64,000 bases of DNA from Lonicera japonica (Eukaryota > Streptophyta > Magnoliopsida > Dipsacales > Caprifoliaceae). The position numbers and the translations under genes are program-made. The notes under the pieces were generated by a model. That model was not told the DNA's origin. It saw nothing but the letters and a program-made list of their open reading frames with translations, and ran no database searches. The stretch is taken from contig CM038469.1 of NCBI GenBank assembly GCA_021464415.1, forward strand, positions 14,052,501-14,116,500, given 5' to 3'. This document shows, piece by piece, positions 58,457 to 64,000 of the stretch (its first letter is position 1; every line of letters begins with the position of its first letter).

Positions 58457-59387
58457 TGTGGGTGACCATAAATTTGGACTCACCTACAATGAGTTCATAG
58501 GAAAATCAATTTGAGAATGGCTTAGTGAAATGATGAACATCATATTTTTGTTTAAAGGTAGGTTCCTACAGGGATTTTTGTATCCTACTTATTATACATC
58601 CTCCTTTTTTGTGTGTATTTTGTTAACTTAATAATTGAAAAAGATACAAGCTATCAATTCTCTTTCTATATTACTAGTTGTCTCAAATTTAGGAACAAAT
58701 CCCCTATAATGAACCTTCCATTTTTAATTTATATGTATAGAATTAGGGTTACAATACTTCATTAAGGTAAACATTAAAAAGTATATAAAGGGCAAAATTT
58801 AGGCACTACTCCAACATTTTATAGGTGGATCAATCCTTATTCATAACTAACTAACTAATTAACTAAGTAACTAACTTTAGACCTTATAGTTGTCCTTGTC
58901 TCATTGGTTATGATGACCATCTCGGCATAGCTATATGCCCATTGGTATAAATGACCCATTCTTATTGATGTAAATGACCACATCGGCATATGTGGTAATC
59001 TGATTACATTAAGGTGTATTTAACATACTGATTAGATAGTTTGATAGGATTATTTAAATCCCATTTTGATGGGACAAAACAATCCTACATCTGAGGTGGG
59101 ATTAATTAATCCCTCCTCGATGGGATAAGAAGCTTTAATGGGATAAATAATCCTCCTAAATATTTAATCCTGAAGAACACCAAAACATGAGATAGGAGAA
59201 ATTTATCATATCACATTCCCTTATATTACACATCAAACGAAGCCTAGTTGTATTCAACAATTGCGACTCTACTTGGCTGATATGCTAGGGCTATTCTGCT
59301 CTGGGCCTTGTCCATTTTCCTCATTCTTTTACTAGGTTTTGCCCAATACTTTAGACCCAAACCAAATCATTATTTTAGACTTTCTCA
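58457..59387 (-). repeat. 5' LTR of element F with a MITE
   Basis: 931 bp including the insertion at 59013-59244; the rest matches 6701-7380 throughout. The left boundary TGTGGGTGACC adjoins the primer site; the right boundary TTTCTCA adjoins a TA repeat (59388-59411), the original target. Confidence 0.85.
59013..59244. mobile_element. Tourist-like MITE in the F 5' LTR
   Basis: 232 bp absent from the other LTR at the same place. It starts GGTGTATTTAACATACTG and ends ATCAAACGAAGCC, imperfect inverted repeats; flanks TAA and TAG could be a decayed 3-bp target. The inner phrases GATGGGACAAAACAATCC and GAGATAGGAGAAATTTATC are typical of such elements. No coding. Confidence 0.55.
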
Positions 59388-59411
59388 TATATATATATAT
59401 ATATATATATT

Positions 59412-59750
59412 TGAAATATACAAGGTCTTTAAGTTAGTATTTAGGAAGTCACTTTTATAATTGTTTATACTCGTATCCCCTCGATAAAAATCTTACATAC
59501 ATGCTTGCTCGTTATTAATTCATTATCATTTCGTGTTAAGTAGATGTACGCAATAACCACTCGAATTTGTTAAAATCCACCCATTAATTTACATTTTTTT
59601 GTCAATTCACGTTGTATCATCGTATAATATATAATTCTGAGAGGTCTAATATTAGATAAGAAATAATCTCCATTGATACATAATAGAGAGGATTTATCAT
59701 TGAATGAACTAAAAAACGAAAGAGTAAAGTTTGAAACGAAAAAGAATTTC
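59412..59750. other. Gene-free interval between element F and PTEN2
   Basis: AT-rich, no repeat recognised; probably the core promoter region of the PTEN2 gene to the right. TATAATATATA near 59624 is a possible TATA box. Confidence 0.4.
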
Positions 59751-59769
59751 ATTTATTTGTGTAAACCTC

Positions 59770-60052
59770 CATCCGTAGGTTAGTATAGGAAAGCGTTGAC
59801 CGGGTAAGAGCGGGAGATCTGATTTCGACACAAAACTGGTTTTGCTTTATCCACTCCACGATACTTCTCTTCTCGCCGGAAAATTGTAAATCCCCAAACA
59901 CGGCGTTGCCCTCGACCTCAATTTTTCGCAAATTCTCCCTCGTTTTTTTTTTCCTAGTAAAATCGGGAAACCACTAAATAGATCAATAAGATTTTCAACC
60001 AAATCACAAGCTTCGGAGATTCGAGTCTCGTCCGAATTTTTCTTCAATCTTC
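59770..60052 (+). other. Probable PTEN2 5' UTR exon (inferred)
   Basis: Composition changes to a less AT-rich, C/T-rich leader with CTCGCCGG and CGGCGTTGCC words, unlike the surrounding sequence. It ends at CTTC with the donor GTGAGTAA at 60053. Together with the acceptor one base before the PTEN2 ATG it forms a plausible 5' UTR intron. The left boundary is a guess. Confidence 0.45.
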
Positions 60053-61089
60053 GTGAGTAATTTGATACCATTTGATATATAAATATATGTACATATATGC
60101 ATTCATCCGTAATGTGTTTCATTTCCATGATTTTTCGAAATTTGATTTCAACTGTTTCTCTATCTCAAATAAGATTTAGTAAATATTAAGGCGTAAGTTG
60201 ATATGAAGAATTAGTATCTATAGAGCATTTCAGTAAGTGTATGCATAGTGAATAATTCAAATTACAACTAACCAAAAAAGCCAAGGAAGACTTTTAGTAC
60301 TTGATGTAACGACCGGTTCGTAACACATGCCAAAGACACTATTCACCCTTCAAAATGCGTCTTGCAATCTCAGATGCACAAATTTTTATCTTTTATGCAT
60401 TTTTGGGATTAAAAAAGCATTGGCCCTTGTTATATATATTACTCGCATAACAATGTGAAATACTCCCCTTTGTCCCGAATTGGCAGTACACTTTCATTTC
60501 TAGAACATAATTAACATAAAAAACTCATGATAGGAACAAGTTTTGTTTTAAACAATTGATTGTAATGAGATTATGATTAGAAAATGACAAAATGTGAAAG
60601 TCAAACATGGACTCTTAATGCGGGATGGAGGGAGTATATAAGTAGTTCTGTAACAAGTAAAGAAAGAAAGAACAGGGTCGAAATTTAAGAACTATGTAAA
60701 GCATAATCTGAATGCATTGCGACAATCCAAAAAAGTAAATTGCAGAGAATTTATGTACCCGTAACGTATATGAGCAAATCGAAAAGTTGAAATTTTTTGA
60801 ACTATCTTGCTAGTAGTTCCCATAAGGAGAGAACTACTGGTTTTGATCATTATACATTAAAATCATACATCAACAAGGGGCGAATCGACTCTTGTTGTCA
60901 TGGTGGACATCCCTTGACCTATTTTCTATTCAAATCTCGTAGATATATTTCTAGAATTGATTGTGATGAGACTGTTTCATAGATACAGAAACATTGACCT
61001 TTGCCTTAATTATTTGTTATAGTTGCTTTACTTTCTTATTTATTGGCCACAGCAATAAAGTTTATAGATACTCTCACTTTGTTTGGTAG
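60053..61089 (+). other. Probable 5' UTR intron of PTEN2 (inferred)
   Basis: Donor GTGAGT at 60053, AT-rich body, and a T-rich acceptor TTTGGTAG ending at 61089, one base before the ATG. Introns so close to the start codon are common in plants. It holds a Stowaway MITE. Confidence 0.45.
60463..60634. mobile_element. Stowaway-type MITE
   Basis: 172 bp with ends CTCCCCTTTGTCCCG and CGGGATGGAGGGAG, the classic CTCCCTCCGTCCC terminal repeat, flanked by TA (60461-60462 and 60635-60636). Confidence 0.85.
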
Positions 61090-61090
61090 A

Positions 61091-61405
61091 ATGGACTCGC
61101 AATCTGCTGACTCGTCATCTCAACGCATTGCTAATGTAACATTTCCCCAACCAACGGTGCCTATTCCAGAAGATCAACGGACTGGAAATGCTGGGAGCTC
61201 GGCCTTTGCCCGGCTTGCCAGTGGTTTTGGATTGGGTCCAAAAGCTTTGGAATCAAATGAGAGTGCTGGAGAAACCTCAGCAGCTGCTCAATCAAGTGTG
61301 CTTGAGTCCTTCACAAAAGGTTTAGTTGACACATCAATGAGCGCGATGAAGGCAGTGCAGGTAAAGGCACGCCATATTGTCTCCCAGAACAAACGAAGAT
61401 ACCAG
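61091..61405 (+). CDS. PTEN2: PTEN2-type phosphatase, first coding exon (partial gene)
   Basis: PTEN2 proteins are dual phosphatases that remove the 3-phosphate of phosphoinositides and act on cytoplasmic membranes. This exon encodes 105 residues: a Ser/Pro-rich N-terminus, SAFARLASGFGLG, ETSAAAQSSV, TKGLVDTS, and ends VKARHIVSQNKRRYQ, the basic lipid-binding motif just before the phosphatase domain. The same motif precedes EGGFDLD in plant PTEN2 and has a counterpart at the N-terminus of animal PTEN. The exon length is a multiple of three and the last codon is followed by the donor GTGAAC, so the next exon should start in phase 0 with the catalytic domain; it is not in this window. I chose ATG 61091 because the upstream extension has no ATG and an acceptor precedes it by one base. 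Called by pattern memory. Confidence 0.8.
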
Positions 61406-61658
61406 GTGAACACTGAATGTTGAACTCTGAAGCTTACTGCTGAACAAAACTTATGAAAAATGTGTTTGATTTTGTTCGAATTTGAATGCTGAAGAGATGG
61501 TGACGCAGAACGATAATGAGAATAATAGAACAAGATAGAAAGGGGAAGAAGGGATGCCCTCAGGTGATGGCTAATAAGCCCTAAGCACGCATGCTTATCA
61601 ATTCATAATTCAACTTTGAATAATAATGAATATTACATGCCTATATATAACTTACCAA

Positions 61659-63180
61659 GGAAACCTCTAGAAAACCTTAATCTAATAGTAAAATAGCAAA
61701 ATAACCATAAATACAATTACCTGCTATAATTCTAAAGACATAATCCTAAACTCCTAGTTACCTTAAATAAGATAAATATTTTAACTATCCTTAAATATCA
61801 GTACATTAAAATAAAATACAAATATAAAAATAATCTTCTTGTATTCCGCATCATTCTCCCCAACATTTGAAAAAACTAGACCTCAAGTTTTGTCGTGCTG
61901 AAGTATGAGAAACTGTAAGCTTTGGAGATGACTAAAATCTGAAATCACCGGCTGAACTTTGAAAATCCACAAAGACTGTAAGGAGAATCGCATGCTTTCT
62001 GTTGTTTCAGAAACTGATGAGGAATGACGAAATCAATATATGGGGTCTCTAATAGCATAGGACGCTTAGGTTTATCTCTGACTTTCTTCATCAGCTTTGT
62101 CTCCATTGAGGAATCCTCCAAAGATTTTGTTGGAGGAGGAAGTTTGGGAATCTCGTCCACAACTTACTCAGTTTTGGATATAGGCTTGGCAGGGACCAAC
62201 CTGATAAACTTGCTTCCATTCTTGAATGTATAAGTATTTGCTTCCTCATCATGATCAACATCAAGGTCTTTAACCCATGGTTGACCTAGTAATTGTGCCA
62301 CATTGATAGGAAGAATGCCACACCAAATATTAAACGAATAAGGACTATATGAATTGGAACAAGAGACCTTTTTGTAATTCTAAAAGAATCATCTTTTGTC
62401 AATGGTACTTCAAATGGCTGTGGGTGTGGTTCACAAGCAAGTTTTAATAACCCCACAGCGAGTCTAGAGACAAATTATTTTGCATTCCCAGTCAATTATC
62501 ATCTTGCATACGTTCTGCTCATTCTGCCCACGCATAACATATGTCCAAAAAGTACTTGGACGCTTTGATTCATCTTGCTTACCGAGTCTAGGCAGAAAAA
62601 TATCCGTTGGAAAGAAAGGAGAATTGGGCTAGAGTTTGAATACAGACATGGCAGCTTGGGGTTGGTTTTAGGGCTGAGATAAAATCAATTAGTAAGTGCA
62701 GTGGTTGGGCTTGGTTAATAAGCGTGGGCTCAGAGAATTTTACCTCAATGGTAACCTTAACAATTAGGATTTCTGTTTTTCTTTGAAACCAAATAACAGA
62801 AACCACACAAGCTGAATTTGAGAATATGTCTCGAAGATGTATGAACAGTAACCTCGTGAACAGTGTTTGCGATGAACAGACCCTATTTTTTTATTTTATT
62901 TTTCGGTAGAAAGAAAAAGGCTGGATTAAGGAAGGAGAAGAGAACAAAATCAATTGGACTGAGTTCCCCTCTGATAGCAAGGAAACCTCTAGAAAACCCT
63001 AATCTAACAATAAATACCAAAATAACCGTAAATACAATTATAATTCTAATTTCTCTAAATAAGACATAATCCTAGTTACCCTAAATAAGATAAATACTTC
63101 AACTCTCCTTAAATATAAAGTACATTAAAATAAAATACAAATATAAAAATAAAAATAATCTTCTTGTATTCCACATGGCA
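61659..63180 (-). mobile_element. Small gypsy derivative in the PTEN2 intron
   Basis: A repeat pair, 61659-61853 and 62991-63180, of nearly the same 190-odd bp in the same orientation brackets 1.1 kb. On the minus strand the left repeat is preceded by a purine tract (GGGGAGAA) and the right one is followed by TTGCTATCAGAGG, close to an initiator-Met primer site. Between them the minus strand encodes a gypsy protease end (AQLLGQPWVKDLDVD, then NTYTFKNGSKFIRLV) at about 62180-62310 and a charged frame 62160-61945. Outer boundaries are uncertain; no target duplication was found. Confidence 0.65.
61945..62310 (-). pseudogene. Gypsy protease and linker remnant
   Basis: The minus strand from 62310 gives the hydrophobic LLGQPW motif of gypsy proteases in place of the usual LLGRPW, the NTYTF phrase that follows it in this family, one stop, then a Lys/Pro-rich linker (IPKLPPPTKSLEDSS). 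No RT follows. It is a non-autonomous remnant. Confidence 0.6.
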
Positions 63181-64000
63181 TTTTATAAATTTACCCTTAT
63201 TGTTATGATATACATCAACAGCAAGTGAATAAAAAGAATAGGGGCATCATTAGAATAAAATTTCATTATAGTTAAAATTAAGCATTCAGCACATGATTGC
63301 CTCTTAACACTGACCACTGTTTTAATCCAATTCAGCATTAAGAGGTAAAACCAAACACCACATAACTGTTTCTGCTGCTGAGACTTTCAAATGTTTTATT
63401 TGGCTACTTTTATTAAGATGTCTATCTCTTATGAAACTACAGATAGCCACAAATCCAATATGGTGAAAAGATAAGTTTGGCATTCATACCATTGAAGGAA
63501 GATTAACAAGCATTGACAGTTATAACTGCAAATGCGTATTTATATGGTAATAGATATGCCTATGCACTGGAATCGAGCACTCTTTTCCCATTGTCAATCT
63601 TTGCTATTCTATGGAGTAACCCGTGCCTGTGGCACTAACCACATATATAGAAACTTGCGCCTATAGCACTATCCACATTACAAATTAACCTTGCCTATGA
63701 GTAATAATTAAATAGATAATTTTTATCTAAATAAGCCTGTATGTGTGATACACATATCTCTGTCTTTCTCTCTATATATATAGAATACAGATATACATAT
63801 ATATTATTTTTGTAATATTTATAGTTGACCCTTAAATGTTATTATACAAGTCCAATTCAAAATGGGACCCACACTAAACTTCCATATTATTCAGATAAGG
63901 ATAGTGTGTATGAGAAAAGTAATAGAAATAAGAGAGAGAAAGAGACAGTTGTGTTTAATTTTAAAGCTCAAATGTGTGTTTAATTACCATTTATTTTTTT

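Larger units (their letters stand above)
6701..59387 (-). mobile_element. Element F: Ty3/gypsy Tat-lineage retrotransposon split by nested insertions
   Basis: F lies on the minus strand: 5' LTR 58457-59387, primer site, gag, protease, RT, RNase H, archaeal-type RNase H, integrase stub, an antisense gene, 3' LTR 6701-7380. The two LTRs are homologous along their length and share ends (TGTGG at one side, CTCA at the other). Flanking bases are TATAC (6696-6700) and TATAT (59388-59392), one mismatch. Subtracting all bounded insertions with their target duplications leaves about 10.5 kb, the usual size of Tat elements. The primer-site wording TTGGCACCATTTGTGGG and the second RNase H domain are hallmarks of this lineage. 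All coding parts carry stops or frameshifts, so the copy is dead. Confidence 0.88.
61406..64000 (+). other. PTEN2 first coding intron, open at the window end
   Basis: Donor at 61406; no exon with the phosphatase signature follows within 2.6 kb. The intron holds a small gypsy derivative (61659-63180). The remainder, 63181-64000, is AT-rich with TA runs near 63770 and no gene. The alternative is that the gene is broken here. Confidence 0.5.

Noticed and set aside
6701..59387. Endogenous plant pararetrovirus
   Set aside because: The coding parts have LTRs, gypsy primer sites, an integrase finger and a Tat-type second RNase H; no movement or coat protein motif of pararetroviruses is visible.
1..64000. 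tRNA, rRNA or centromeric satellite sequence
   Set aside because: No cloverleaf-type sequence, no rRNA wording and no regular tandem satellite array could be recognised by eye.

Overview
The window is nuclear DNA of a flowering plant, probably a eudicot: AT-rich, intron-bearing, and built almost entirely of plant LTR retrotransposons. The only host gene I recognise is the 5' end of a PTEN2-type lipid/protein phosphatase gene at the right edge (coding exon 61091-61405, plus strand).

The main result is that about 52.7 kb (6701-59387) is one old Ty3/gypsy element of the Tat lineage (called F here, minus strand) that later insertions have split into many pieces. Its two LTRs are 6701-7380 and 58457-59387. 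The tRNA primer site, gag, protease, RT, RNase H, archaeal-type RNase H and an integrase stub run right to left on the minus strand. A separate antisense gene (gypsy-transposon-type protein with a coiled coil) runs left to right on the plus strand in five fragments from 7985 to 41818. Removing every insertion I could bound leaves about 10.5 kb, a normal size for a Tat element. Reading frame or domain order resumes across the junctions.

Insertions in F, left to right: a Sirevirus-type solo LTR (8145-9488); a non-autonomous gypsy element K (9610-26631), which holds a Ty1/copia Sirevirus (10921-23942), which holds two gypsy-type solo LTRs (11823-13380 and 20606-22579); a non-autonomous element G (27260-30989) with a hAT MITE in one LTR; a non-autonomous gypsy element J (32414-41719) with a 3.45 kb solo LTR in one LTR; solo LTR E (42465-44785, inside the integrase gene); solo LTR A (46463-54701, inside the RT gene), which holds a left-truncated LTR B, solo LTR C and, inside C, a Sirevirus solo LTR D. 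Most are bounded by 5-bp target duplications, perfect or with one mismatch.

Left flank (1-6700): a solo LTR of the G family (1101-1907), a degenerate LTR-like stretch, and AT-rich sequence without genes. Right flank (59388-64000): the inferred 5' UTR exon, 5' UTR intron with a Stowaway MITE, first coding exon and first coding intron of PTEN2; that intron holds a small gypsy derivative.

The most interesting signals are non-coding. Several unrelated LTR families each carry their own perfect palindrome, often as an array upstream of the TATA box and mostly with CpG at the symmetry centre. The Sirevirus has a second copy of its array in front of its third ORF. Covarying hairpins are shared between LTR families, and a row of hairpins with changing stems and a constant ACC loop lies between the convergent antisense gene and pol of element F. 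No intact transposon protein remains: all coding parts have stops, frameshifts or insertions.
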